This document shows, piece by piece, positions 26,136-34,959 of a stretch of 64,000 bases of DNA. This DNA is from an uncultured Eudoraea sp. Lineage in GTDB: Bacteria > Bacteroidota > Bacteroidia > Flavobacteriales > Flavobacteriaceae. The stretch's first letter is position 1, and every line of letters begins with the position of its first letter. The position numbers and the translations under genes are program-made. The stretch is from assembly GCF_947490415.1 (NCBI RefSeq), contig NZ_CANLGX010000002.1, positions 679,108 to 743,107 on the forward strand. Direction: 5' to 3'. Under the pieces are notes generated by a model that was not told the DNA's origin, made no database searches, and was given only the letters and a program-made list of their open reading frames with translations.

Positions 26136-28001
26136 ATGATAAAAAGGGGTTCTCTTTTTTGCATTCTTTGCCTATTGTTAACAACGGTTTCTGCCCAGAA
26201 CCAAAGGGATACAATGGAGTTACAGACATTAGATGAGGTGGTGGTCAGTGATTCCAAATTTCCTATAAAAAGGGAAAACTCTGGTAAAACGGTTATTAAG
26301 ATTGGCCTTAAAGAACTGGAAAACAACCAGGGAAAAACTGTAGCAGAGATAATTAATTCCAAAAGTGGCATTGAAATAAACGGGAGCAGGGGCAGGCAAG
26401 GCGAGGTATTGGGTGTTTTTGCAAGAGGTGGCAGGGGCAGGCAGGTTTTGATCCTGATTGACGGGATAAGAGTTTCTGACCCTTCATCTTTCTCTCAGGA
26501 GTATGATCTTAGATTGCTTGCCGCCTCGAATATAGAATCAATTGAAATCATTAAAGGAGCTGCTAGTACGCTGTATGGAATGAGTGCGGCTACTGCCGTG
26601 ATCAATATAACAAGCAAAAAGGTCTCGGATAAAAAAATAAGCGGTGATTTTCAATCCAGTATTGGGACGAACCAAACTTCATTCGACCAGAATTATAACA
26701 TTGCAGATTTTAGCAACACCGCCTCGATTGCAGGTACTCTTGAGAGTTTTACTTATTCTCTGGGCTTTTCCAATGTATATACAAATGGTTTATCATCAAT
26801 TATTACCGAAGCTAATGAGGAAGACCCTTTTTCAAGATATAATATTGATCTAAAACTGGGGTATGCATTTAATGATAAAATAAATCTTACTATTTACGCC
26901 AATCAAACTAATTTGAACAGCGCTTATGATGAATCTTTTGGCCTAATTGATGCTCCCTACAACTTTCTTACAGAGCAAAAACGTTTGGGTTTATCTTCCA
27001 AATGGTCTTATGATAAGGGCGATTTAAATTTAAACGGTTCATTTACAAACTATAAGTCAGATAACAGGAGTGCATTTCCTTCTATGTTTGAAGGGAATAA
27101 TTATGTAGTTGACCTGTTTAACAGATATACCTTTGACCATCGCATTTATACGATTTTAGGGGTTAACTATAATCTTGATAGAGCTGAAGCTGAAGGAACT
27201 CAGGAATTTTCACTGATAGATCCTTATGCAAATTTGGTTTATGTTTCACCTTTTGGGATTAATATAAATGCCGGGCTGCGACTTAATCTTCATTCGGAAT
27301 ATGGTTCACACCTGGTATATAATATTAATCCATCTTATTCATTTGGAATAGATGAGGGCTATTTAAAATTTATGGGTTCCTATGCCACCTCTTATATCAC
27401 ACCTTCGCTGAGCCAGTTATTTGGCATGTTTGGGGCGAATCCATTGTTGGAGCCGGAAACTAACAAGACTGCTGAAGGAGGTCTGGAATATAAAGCAAAT
27501 AATTCATTAAGGTTAAGTGCTTTGTATTTTAATAGAAAAGAAGACAATTTTGTATTTTTTGATAATACGCTATCTCAATATTTTAATGCTTCAAATACTA
27601 TTAAAGTACAGGGTTTTGAGGCCGAATTAGCTTGGGTACCTCTTAAAAAAATGAATTTGACTGCAAACTACACTTTTACCGAGAGAAAAGGAGATAGTGC
27701 CATAAGAATCCCTAAGCATAGTTTTAATGCAGCTTTGAGCTATAGCTTTTCAGCCAGGACCTATACATCACTTTCGTATTCTTACATAGGGAAAAGACTG
27801 GATACGGATTTTAATACATTTGATGATGAGGTTCTCGATCCTTTTTCAACCTTTGGGTTTTATATTTCACGGGAAGTATTGGCAAACAAACTAAAATTCT
27901 TTTTAAACGCAGAAAATGTGTTTAATACCAATTTTACCGAGGTAATAGGATTTACAACAAGAGGGCGGAACCTCAGATTGGGGTTGAGTTTAAAACTTTA
28001 A
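26136..28001 (+). CDS. TonB-dependent outer membrane receptor, BtuB-like (corrinoid uptake)
   Basis: 621 residues from the ATG at 26136; a TTG three codons upstream is less likely. The signal peptide ends TVSAQ. A TonB-box-like and plug region follows (about 30-150) with GRGRQVLILIDGIRVSDP and IESIEIIKGAASTLYG, then a barrel that ends in LRLGLSLKL with an aromatic-poor but typical beta strand. The BtuB size (about 600), the riboswitch and the facing transporter together indicate vitamin B12 or other corrinoid uptake. Substrate identity is inferred, not seen. Confidence 0.9.
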   Translation: MIKRGSLFCILCLLLTTVSAQNQRDTMELQTLDEVVVSDSKFPIKRENSGKTVIKIGLKELENNQGKTVAEIINSKSGIEINGSRGRQGEVLGVFARGGRGRQVLILIDGIRVSDPSSFSQEYDLRLLAASNIESIEIIKGAASTLYGMSAATAVINITSKKVSDKKISGDFQSSIGTNQTSFDQNYNIADFSNTASIAGTLESFTYSLGFSNVYTNGLSSIITEANEEDPFSRYNIDLKLGYAFNDKINLTIYANQTNLNSAYDESFGLIDAPYNFLTEQKRLGLSSKWSYDKGDLNLNGSFTNYKSDNRSAFPSMFEGNNYVVDLFNRYTFDHRIYTILGVNYNLDRAEAEGTQEFSLIDPYANLVYVSPFGININAGLRLNLHSEYGSHLVYNINPSYSFGIDEGYLKFMGSYATSYITPSLSQLFGMFGANPLLEPETNKTAEGGLEYKANNSLRLSALYFNRKEDNFVFFDNTLSQYFNASNTIKVQGFEAELAWVPLKKMNLTANYTFTERKGDSAIRIPKHSFNAALSYSFSARTYTSLSYSYIGKRLDTDFNTFDDEVLDPFSTFGFYISREVLANKLKFFLNAENVFNTNFTEVIGFTTRGRNLRLGLSLKL

Positions 28002-28008
28002 GCTTTGA

Positions 28009-29484
28009 TTATTTCAAATCAAGATTTAGATGAAGTGGCTTATCCAGTACCATATTGTCCTTCATTGGTAAAAACATTTTAGAACTTGTAAAAAGCTCAA
28101 CAGGCGTCTTTACTGTAAAATCTCTTTTCCCAGAAATCCCTGTAATTGATTCAATTGCTCTGGCCAGTAATGGTTCACTAGCATCCCCCAGGACTCCCAG
28201 GTTTTCTAAATCCTCCTTTAGTTCAATATCCGGGGCAAATCCTTCGGTATAATCGAAGAAGCCCACAGAATTTTCATTTCTTCCTACTAATGGTTGAATG
28301 GCCCAGCTATTATCGGGGTTAATCTTACTTTCTCTGGATGGAGTATAAATAAATGGAGCCCCATCCCGGTTGGGATCATCTACCATAGTAAGAGAAAATT
28401 CATTTTTACCACGGGTGGTAGTACCTATTTTGATAACTTCGATATAAGGATTTAAGGCATTAATTACCAATTCACTAGCTGAGGCCGAACTCCCGGTTGT
28501 TAATACATAAACCTTGTTTAAATTTAAGGTGTTTATTTCGGTACCTGCCCCTGTTCTGTCTGCAAAATAGTCAGTTAAATCCTCGTCAGAAAAAACCTCC
28601 TGTAATTTGTCATTCCAGCGTTGTCTGATATATACATTATTGGTATTGGTACTAAAAACCATGCTTGATAGTAATCGGGAAGAATTTACAGAACCCCCCG
28701 GATTATAGCGCAAGTCAAGCACCAAATCTGTAACCCCATCAGTCTTTAATTGTCCGAAGGCGTCATTCAACACTTCATCAAACTCGTTTGTAAAGCCATT
28801 ATACATCAGATAGCCTATTTTTTGGCCATTTATATCAAAAGACTTTACAATAAACACCGGGTTTTCCACCAATCCGTCCTGTTTGGTTAATTCTACACTT
28901 TTATCGTTGGGAGTTATTATTCCATCTGAGATATCCGCCATATTTAATGTGTAGGTCGCATTTTCGCCAAATAAAAGATCTCTGTAATTACTTTCGTTTA
29001 AACTTTGGCCATCTACACCTGTAAATAATTCTCCCCGGGAGATGTCTTTTGTAGAAGCATCGGAATTAGCAACAATATAGCGCACATATCCAAAGATATC
29101 CGTATCATTATCACCATATAAAAATAATCCAAACTCCAAACCATTACTGCGCGAAATTCCCGATAAATTGTCTGTTAGAGTTTTATAATTGTCACTATAA
29201 AAACTAAAGCGATCTTCAGTATACCGAAGTTTATTATCGAAAAAATCGGCAGGATCCGCTTCTGAGACTAAAAATGCACTATACTCCTCATTGGTAGTAA
29301 ATCTATCATCCGCCAGGTCAGCTACATCCGCTTGCCAGAAATACCAGATATTCATGGCCTTCCACATAAAATCCTGAACACTTACTGAGTCACCTCCGGG
29401 GCCGCTTACACCTATGTCATCATCTTTACTGCAGGAAATACTTAGGGAGACAATTCCCAAAAATAAAAGAAGAAACTTTTTCAT
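28009..29484 (-). CDS. S41 family C-terminal processing peptidase-like lipoprotein
   Basis: 491 residues with a lipoprotein signal (FLGIVSLSISCSKDD). The S41 core has YLMYNGFTNEF, the strand LVLDLRYNPGGSV and the catalytic serine in TGSSASASELV, with the lysine in TTRGKNEF, the Ser-Lys dyad of the tail-specific protease family. A PDZ-like segment is present in the preceding region. It sits on the cell surface or outer membrane inner face, and probably cleaves or binds surface proteins. It converges with the receptor gene with a 7-bp gap and has no operon partner. Confidence 0.88.
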   Translation of the reverse strand: MKKFLLLFLGIVSLSISCSKDDDIGVSGPGGDSVSVQDFMWKAMNIWYFWQADVADLADDRFTTNEEYSAFLVSEADPADFFDNKLRYTEDRFSFYSDNYKTLTDNLSGISRSNGLEFGLFLYGDNDTDIFGYVRYIVANSDASTKDISRGELFTGVDGQSLNESNYRDLLFGENATYTLNMADISDGIITPNDKSVELTKQDGLVENPVFIVKSFDINGQKIGYLMYNGFTNEFDEVLNDAFGQLKTDGVTDLVLDLRYNPGGSVNSSRLLSSMVFSTNTNNVYIRQRWNDKLQEVFSDEDLTDYFADRTGAGTEINTLNLNKVYVLTTGSSASASELVINALNPYIEVIKIGTTTRGKNEFSLTMVDDPNRDGAPFIYTPSRESKINPDNSWAIQPLVGRNENSVGFFDYTEGFAPDIELKEDLENLGVLGDASEPLLARAIESITGISGKRDFTVKTPVELFTSSKMFLPMKDNMVLDKPLHLNLDLK

Positions 29485-29642
29485 CTAATTTTTTTTTGCA
29501 ATTTACGCAGTTCATACAAATATCATTCCAATTTTAATAATCATTAACACTATTGCCTCCCTAGTGAACGAATGATATGTTCTATAAATTAGTAGCTTTA
29601 AAGGGTGCAAATTACTTACATCTGCAGGAAAATAAAATTTTT

Positions 29643-29668
29643 TGTAACAAAATTCGATGTACTTCGTC
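29643..29668 (+). promoter_or_regulatory. Candidate ECF-sigma promoter upstream of the sigma gene
   Basis: TGTAACA at 29643-29649 and CGTC at 29665-29668 are separated by 15 bp, the -35/-10 form recognised by many ECF sigma factors. It lies about 52 bp before the ECF gene start, so the factor may drive its own operon. Confidence 0.4.
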
Positions 29669-29720
29669 TTGCTTATGTAAAACACCTTGAATGGTTCATA
29701 CAATAACAGATCAACCGACA

Positions 29721-30230
29721 ATGACACAATCAGAATTTTTAAATGTGGTTATGCCTTTTAAGGATAAGTTATACAGATTATCAAAAAGATTGCTCATTTC
29801 TGCAGAAGAGGCGGAAGATGCCACTCAGGAGGTACTGATGAAATTGTGGTCCAAGAATAGTAATATTGCGAATTACAAAAATGTTGAAGCTTTTGCAATG
29901 ACAATGACCAAGAACTTTTGCCTGGACAGGTTAAAGTCGAAACAATCTAGTAACCTGAAACTGGTTCATAGCAATTACGAAGATGGGAACACTTCATTGC
30001 AAAAACAACTGGAGGCAAGAGACAGCGTAAGTTGGGTAGAAAAAATTATGGAGGAATTACCCGAACAACAAAAATTGGTATTGCAATTGCGAGACGTTGA
30101 GGAATACGATTTTAAAGAAATTGCAGATTTACTGGAAATGCAACCTACAGCAGTAAGAGTAGCACTTTCCAGAGCAAGAAAAACAGTTAGAGACAAGTTA
30201 ATGCAAAAACATAGTTATGGAATTGGATAG
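29721..30230 (+). CDS. ECF-type RNA polymerase sigma factor
   Basis: 169 residues from ATG 29721; a further ATG at 29691 would add ten unconserved residues. Region 2 contains EEAEDATQEVLMKLWSK and the -10 recognition helix (EAFAMTMTKNFCLDRLK), and region 4 has LPEQQKLVLQLRDVEEYDFKEIADLLEMQPTAVRVALSRARK with a clear HTH. It is the group IV sigma factor of a four-gene unit with an anti-sigma-like membrane protein (14-bp overlap) and two DUF4252 proteins. It is therefore likely released upon an envelope signal. Confidence 0.92.
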   Translation: MTQSEFLNVVMPFKDKLYRLSKRLLISAEEAEDATQEVLMKLWSKNSNIANYKNVEAFAMTMTKNFCLDRLKSKQSSNLKLVHSNYEDGNTSLQKQLEARDSVSWVEKIMEELPEQQKLVLQLRDVEEYDFKEIADLLEMQPTAVRVALSRARKTVRDKLMQKHSYGIG

Positions 30231-30636
30231 AATTGAAAAATTATTGGAAAAGTACTTCGAGGCTACTACCACGGTGGCGGAGGAGAAACAATTGAGGGAC
30301 TATTTTTCACAGGATTCGGTTGAACCGCATCTGGAACAATACACACCAATGTTTACTTACTTTTCCAAAGCCAAAGACGAACGGTTTACTAAGCAGGTTC
30401 CATTAAAACCTAAGGTATCTTACCACAAATGGATTTCTATTGCAGCAGTAGCAGTTATAGCCTTTGGAATATATTTCGGTAATGATTACCGGGAACAAAA
30501 GGAAGCAGAGTATGCCTATAATGAAACAAAGAAGGCATTAAACCTGTTGGCACAGAATTTGGAACGTGGTACCGAAAAAGTAGCCTATTTAAATGAATTT
30601 GAACAAACAAAACAAAAAATTTACAACAACAATTAA
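30217..30636 (+). CDS. Anti-sigma-factor-like single-pass membrane protein
   Basis: 139 residues: a cytoplasmic N-terminus of about 72 residues (starting MELDRIEKLLEKYFEAT, with TVAEEKQLRDYF), one membrane helix (about 73-90, ISIAAVAVIAFGIYFG) and a C-terminal extracytoplasmic part of about 48 residues with charged helices. The start overlaps the sigma gene by 14 bp. This is the usual arrangement of anti-sigma factors, but the zinc-binding HxxxCxxC motif is absent (no cysteine is seen in the N-terminus). Function is inferred from position and topology. Confidence 0.7.
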   Translation: MELDRIEKLLEKYFEATTTVAEEKQLRDYFSQDSVEPHLEQYTPMFTYFSKAKDERFTKQVPLKPKVSYHKWISIAAVAVIAFGIYFGNDYREQKEAEYAYNETKKALNLLAQNLERGTEKVAYLNEFEQTKQKIYNNN

Positions 30637-30646
30637 AATTTAAAAG

Positions 30647-31201
30647 ATGAAAAAGTATATTCTAATAGCAGCAATGGCAGTTTTACCGCTTAGTGGTTTC
30701 TCACAGTCTATTTTTGATAAATTTGAGGATTCAGATGCGGTAAGTTCTGTAGTGGTTAATAAAAACATGTTTAACCTTTTGGTTAAGATGGATGTAGATG
30801 TGGATGATCCGGAAGCTCAGGATTTTATGAATATTGCAAAAAGCCTAAGTGGTCTTAAAGTATTCATTACTGAAGACAAAGCAGTTTCTGCAGATATGCA
30901 GGCAACTGTTAATAAGTATCTTAAATCTTCTTCTTTGGAAGAATTGATGAGGGTAAAGGACAAAGAAACCAATGTTAAGTTCTATGTGAAAAACGGCAAA
31001 GACGAAGATCATGTAAGCGAACTATTAATGTTTGTCACCGGTATCGATAATACAGATATGGAAATAAATGACAGAAAGATTGAAACTGTTCTTCTTACAT
31101 TGACCGGGGATATTGATCTTACCAAAATTGGTTCACTTACAAAAAAGATGAATTTACCGGAAGAATTAAACAAAGCAGAGAAAAAGGACAAATCAGAATA
31201 G
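30647..31201 (+). CDS. DUF4252 family secreted protein
   Basis: 184 residues with a signal peptide (KKYILIAAMAVLPLSGFSQS). The mature protein is a compact alpha/beta domain with SSVVVNKNMFNLLVKMDV and NVKFYVKNGKDEDHVSELLMFV, matching the DUF4252 family of Bacteroidota, of unknown function. The start follows the anti-sigma gene by 10 bp, so it is in the same unit. A second DUF4252 gene follows after 95 bp. It may be the extracytoplasmic ligand or sensor of the anti-sigma pathway, but that is inference. Confidence 0.78.
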   Translation: MKKYILIAAMAVLPLSGFSQSIFDKFEDSDAVSSVVVNKNMFNLLVKMDVDVDDPEAQDFMNIAKSLSGLKVFITEDKAVSADMQATVNKYLKSSSLEELMRVKDKETNVKFYVKNGKDEDHVSELLMFVTGIDNTDMEINDRKIETVLLTLTGDIDLTKIGSLTKKMNLPEELNKAEKKDKSE

Positions 31202-31217
31202 TAGATCAGGAAAGTGT

Positions 31218-31247
31218 TAATTAACCGCCTTAGAAGGCGGTTAATTA
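31218..31247. repeat. Perfect inverted repeat between the two DUF4252 genes
   Basis: TAATTAACCGCCTT (31218-31231) and AAGGCGGTTAATTA (31234-31247) are 14-bp perfect arms with a 2-base spacer. No T tract follows, so it is not a clear terminator; it may be an attenuator, mRNA processing site or protein-binding dyad. Confidence 0.8.
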
Positions 31248-31296
31248 CCATTACCAATGGTTTTGATAAATTATAAAAATCTAAAAAATCTAAAAA

Positions 31297-31836
31297 ATGA
31301 AAAAACTTATAACAGTTATTGCAGGAATTGCCCTCCTGGTGCTTTCCGCCTGTTCTTCCCATCAGAGTCTCCAGGAATATTATGTGGATAATTCGGAAAA
31401 CCCAAATTTCATTTCGTTGGATGTTCCAACAAGCATACTAAATTTGGAGAATGAGGATTTATCAGAAACACAAAAACAAGCATTACAATCCTTAAAGAAA
31501 TTGAATTTATTAGCTTTTAAGAAGACGAGCGAAAATGGAGCCGAATATGAAGTAGAAAAAGCAAAAGTAAATGCTATTTTAAAGAATGATAATTTTGTTG
31601 AACTCATGAAATTGAATTCTGAGTACGGAAAGGGTGTTATTAAATATCTGGGTGATGAAGATGCAATAGATGAGGTAATTATTTACGGAAGCAGCGATGA
31701 CAAAGGTTTTGCTCTCATTCGGGTCCTGGGTAAGGATATGAACCCCGCTTATATTATTCAACTTATGAATGCAATACAAAAATCTGATTATACAGGCGAA
31801 GGACTTGGTGAAATAGGCCAATTTCTTAAAGGATAA
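31297..31836 (+). CDS. DUF4252 family lipoprotein
   Basis: 179 residues with a lipoprotein signal (LLVLSACSSH). The mature sequence has the same pattern as the preceding protein: LDVPTSILNLENEDLS, AEYEVEKAKVNAILK, and a C-terminal helix-rich part ending LGEIGQFLKG. It is thus a lipid-anchored paralogue of the secreted DUF4252 protein. It closes the ECF unit with the terminator at 31858-31892. Function is unknown. Confidence 0.78.
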   Translation: MKKLITVIAGIALLVLSACSSHQSLQEYYVDNSENPNFISLDVPTSILNLENEDLSETQKQALQSLKKLNLLAFKKTSENGAEYEVEKAKVNAILKNDNFVELMKLNSEYGKGVIKYLGDEDAIDEVIIYGSSDDKGFALIRVLGKDMNPAYIIQLMNAIQKSDYTGEGLGEIGQFLKG

Positions 31837-31857
31837 CTTAAATATTTTCAATAAATA

Positions 31858-31892
31858 AAACCCGCGCGGAATCAATCCGGGCGGGTTTTTTT
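31858..31892 (+). terminator. Intrinsic terminator after the DUF4252 pair
   Basis: Arms AAACCCGCGCGGA (31858-31870) and TCCGGGCGGGTTT (31876-31888) pair with one mismatch over a 5-base loop, followed by T residues to 31892. Confidence 0.9.
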
Positions 31893-31994
31893 GTTATCAA
31901 AATGTAAAATATGTTTAAAAGTGTTTATTCGATTTAAATTTCTCTGGGCTATTTTATATCTTCCTGATCTAAATAACGTTAAAAATTGATCACT

Positions 31995-32807
31995 ATGGAA
32001 AACGCAGAAATTTGGATTGAAAAAGGAATTGACTTCATTATTACTTACGGACCCAAACTAATTGGAGCGATACTCATTTTTGTAATTGGTTCCTGGGTAA
32101 TAAATAAGATAATCGGGGCTTCCAGAAATGCGATGTCTAAAAGTAAGTATGATGAGTCTTTACAGAGGTTTCTTTTAAATCTTGCTTCCTGGGCTTTAAA
32201 AATATTTCTGATTATTATAGTTATCTCTCAATTAGGGGTAAATGTAACCACCTTTGCTGCTGTACTTGCTGCCGCCGGTTTGGCTGTCGGGCTCGCTTTG
32301 CAGGGATCCTTATCAAACTTTGCCGGGGGTGTTTTAATCATGATTTTCAGGCCATATAAAATAGGTGATTTAATAGAGGCACAGGGAGTACTGGGTGCCG
32401 TTAAAGAAATTGAGATTTTCACCACAAAACTTATTACACCCCAAAACAAATTAGCGATTGTTCCTAATGGTGCTATGGCCAATGGTAATATCATTAATTA
32501 CACGGCTGAAGGTAAAATAAGAGTAGATATTGAAATTGGAATAGATTATGGTGCAGATATAAAAAAGACGAAAGAGGTATTAATGAGCGTCCTTACTGCC
32601 AATGAAAAGGTGCTAAAGGAACCTGCGCCTTCAGTAAATGTATCTGAATTGGCTGACAGTTCTATAAATTTTGCCGTAAGACCCTTCGCTAAACCAGAGG
32701 ATTACTGGGATGTATATTTTAGAACAGTAGAGGGTTGTAAAGTTGCGCTGGATAAAGCCGGAATAGAAATACCTTACCCGCATTTACAAATATTAAAAAA
32801 GGAATAG
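31995..32807 (+). CDS. Small-conductance mechanosensitive channel (MscS family)
   Basis: 270 residues from ATG 31995; a TTG three codons upstream is less likely. Three membrane helices (about 15-37, 58-80, 85-110); the third has the pore-lining AAAGLAVGLALQGSLSNFAGG. The cytoplasmic vestibule (about 125-265) contains the beta-domain RPYKIGDLIEAQG and ends HLQILKKE. The length is close to E. coli MscS (286). It opens at high membrane tension after osmotic down-shock. It is a single gene after the DUF4252 terminator. Confidence 0.95.
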   Translation: MENAEIWIEKGIDFIITYGPKLIGAILIFVIGSWVINKIIGASRNAMSKSKYDESLQRFLLNLASWALKIFLIIIVISQLGVNVTTFAAVLAAAGLAVGLALQGSLSNFAGGVLIMIFRPYKIGDLIEAQGVLGAVKEIEIFTTKLITPQNKLAIVPNGAMANGNIINYTAEGKIRVDIEIGIDYGADIKKTKEVLMSVLTANEKVLKEPAPSVNVSELADSSINFAVRPFAKPEDYWDVYFRTVEGCKVALDKAGIEIPYPHLQILKKE

Positions 32808-32873
32808 CACTAACTAATATTGAAGTTATATTAAATGCACTATAACATAGAACTGGTTATATAAAAGTCGTTT

Positions 32874-34217
32874 TTAAATACCGGTATAATTACTGGGGCT
32901 AATATTTTTTAATTCGGTCTTAATTTCTTCTTTTATTTCCAATTGATCAATAAATTCAGCAATCGATTTTTTTGTAATACTTTCATTGGTCCTGGTGAGA
33001 CCTTTTAGTGCCTCATAAGGATTGGGGTACCCTTCTCTCCTGAGGATGGTTTGTATAGCTTCAGCGACTACTGCCCAATTGTCCTCCAGATCTTTTTCAA
33101 ATTTAACTTTATTCAGCAGTAATTTATTTAGTCCTTTAATAGTAGCCTTAAAGGCAATTAAGGTATGCGCAAACGGAACTCCCACGTTACGAAGTACCGT
33201 GCTGTCTGTTAGATCGCGCTGCATGCGTGAAATAGGTAACTTCGAAGATAAATGTTCAAAAATGGCATTGGCAATCCCTAAATTACCTTCGGAATTTTCA
33301 AAGTCTATTGGATTTACTTTATGGGGCATCGCTGAAGAACCTACTTCTCCTTCGGTTATTTTTTGCTTAAAATAATCCATGGAAACGTAAGTCCACATAT
33401 CCCGATTCAGGTCAATTACTATGGTGTTGATACGTTTAAGAGTGTCAAATAAAGCAGCCATATGATCATAATGCTCAATTTGAGTGGTAGGGAAGGAATG
33501 AGATAATCCCAACTTATTCTGGACAAACTTTTGTCCGAAATTTTGCCAATCTATATCTGGGTAAGCCACTTTATGGGCATTATAATTTCCGGTGGCTCCA
33601 CCAAATTTTGCTGCACTTGGAATGTCATTCAGAAGGTTAAACTGTTCCTCGAGGCGCACCACAAAAACATTGATTTCTTTACCCAAACGCGTTGGTGATG
33701 CGGGCTGTCCATGAGTTCGGGCCAGCATAGGTACATCTTCCCAATTTTTGACTAATGTCTTTAGAACTGCTGTAAATTCCATAAACAGAGGAACATATAC
33801 CTCATTCATAGCTTCTTTGATGGAATAGGGTATGGCTGTATTGTTAATATCCTGAGAGGTAAGTCCAAAATGGATAAATTCCTTATTTTTTTCGAGCCCC
33901 AGTGCATCGAACTTATCCTTAATAAAATACTCCACTGCTTTAACATCATGGTTTGTGGTTCGTTCAATTTCCTTAATGGCCAAAGCATCATCCACACTAA
34001 AGTTTTCATAAATATTACGGAGGGAATTGACCTTATCCTGAGATAATTTTGGGAGTTGTGGCAGGTCTAATTCACAGAGCGCTATGAAGTATTCAATTTC
34101 AACCATAACCCTGTACTTAATTAATGCTTCTTCCGAAAAGAAATTTGCAAGGGAATCGACTTTGGATCTATATCTGCCGTCAATGGGAGAAATGGCGTTT
34201 AATTGATTTAACGACAT
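32874..34217 (-). CDS. purB: Adenylosuccinate lyase
   Basis: 447 residues of the fumarase/aspartase superfamily. The flexible signature loop GSSAMPHKVNPIDFENSEGN is near residue 285, with the catalytic serine in the GSSAM part; HGQPASPTRLGKE carries a catalytic His. It removes fumarate from adenylosuccinate and from SAICAR in purine synthesis. It is followed by a HEAT-like gene upstream on the same strand (34362-34922); the 144-bp gap has a TATCTTTA-like element but no exact consensus. Confidence 0.97.
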   Translation of the reverse strand: MSLNQLNAISPIDGRYRSKVDSLANFFSEEALIKYRVMVEIEYFIALCELDLPQLPKLSQDKVNSLRNIYENFSVDDALAIKEIERTTNHDVKAVEYFIKDKFDALGLEKNKEFIHFGLTSQDINNTAIPYSIKEAMNEVYVPLFMEFTAVLKTLVKNWEDVPMLARTHGQPASPTRLGKEINVFVVRLEEQFNLLNDIPSAAKFGGATGNYNAHKVAYPDIDWQNFGQKFVQNKLGLSHSFPTTQIEHYDHMAALFDTLKRINTIVIDLNRDMWTYVSMDYFKQKITEGEVGSSAMPHKVNPIDFENSEGNLGIANAIFEHLSSKLPISRMQRDLTDSTVLRNVGVPFAHTLIAFKATIKGLNKLLLNKVKFEKDLEDNWAVVAEAIQTILRREGYPNPYEALKGLTRTNESITKKSIAEFIDQLEIKEEIKTELKNISPSNYTGI

Positions 34218-34361
34218 GGGCTTTAGGATTTATTAAATTTTTTGAAAGATGTAAAGATACTTATATGCTTGGGAGATTAAAAGGATATTGGGAGGATAGT
34301 TAAAATTTTTGAGGCGAGTTGTGCAATTTATTTATGCCTCCCTTTTTAGGTTTTTGTTTTT

Positions 34362-34922
34362 CTATTTGATTAAGGCAAGAATTTGTCTGGCCCTTGCTTT
34401 ATAGGCAGGGCTTCCCAGGCTGTAATTTTGCTCTAAAATCATACGGAGTTCGGGTCTGATCCATTCAAATTTGTCACCCAATAAATAAAGGCTCGTCATA
34501 GAGTAGGCTTTAGCAGCTACTTTATGTTCCCCTATGAGCCAATCAAAACACGATGTAGTTATTTTTTCCAGGTGATATTCCTTTAATTTCAACTGAACTT
34601 CATTTTTTGATTTGGTAAAAAAAGCCTTCATAAGAAGTTCGCAAATTTTAGCCACTGGCCTTACAGACGAATCTAATTGCACTTTAGAGATGCCCAAAGT
34701 AAAAGCATCAATATGAGTTAGTATTAATTGGATGTTTTTTTTGGCGACAAATTCTAAAATCCAGCAGGCTTTTGATGAAATTTCCACATTATCCTCAAAT
34801 GCAATTTCTAATAGGGGTGAAATTAAATGTGGATTATCAAGCACTATTTGGGTTACTTCAATGCGTTTATCCCTGGTGCCGTTTACATAATTTAATGATT
34901 TGAATAATTCAGATTTGGTCAC
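34362..34922 (-). CDS. All-helical HEAT-like protein of unknown function
   Basis: 186 residues from a GTG at 34920-34922, chosen because a TAnnTTTG promoter match lies at 34945-34952 and because the longer frame to 35042 would overlap the haem-binding gene and its residues look non-coding. The protein is a series of helices with a HEAT-like pattern (LISPLLEIAFEDNVEISSKA, CWILEFVAKKN). I recognise no catalytic motif. It lies upstream of purB on the same strand; homologues in flavobacteria are sometimes labelled adenylosuccinate lyase, which is not supported, since no fumarase-type signature is present. Confidence 0.65.
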   Translation of the reverse strand: MTKSELFKSLNYVNGTRDKRIEVTQIVLDNPHLISPLLEIAFEDNVEISSKACWILEFVAKKNIQLILTHIDAFTLGISKVQLDSSVRPVAKICELLMKAFFTKSKNEVQLKLKEYHLEKITTSCFDWLIGEHKVAAKAYSMTSLYLLGDKFEWIRPELRMILEQNYSLGSPAYKARARQILALIK

Positions 34923-34944
34923 AAAAGTTTGTATTTTGGTCAGA

Positions 34945-34952
34945 CAAAAGTA
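34945..34952 (-). promoter_or_regulatory. Promoter -7 element for the HEAT-like gene
   Basis: The minus strand reads TACTTTTG, an exact TAnnTTTG match, 22 bases before the GTG. The matching -33 element is not clear. Confidence 0.45.
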
Positions 34953-34959
34953 CCCCCAA

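Noticed and set aside
34252..34259. TATCTTTA element upstream of purB
   Set aside because: It differs from TAnnTTTG at the last base and lacks a placed -33 element; mentioned in the gene entry only.
34900..34959. Upstream start of the haem-binding protein
   Set aside because: The extra residues lack a signal peptide character and would place the membrane helix inside the chain; ATG 34960 gives a normal one.
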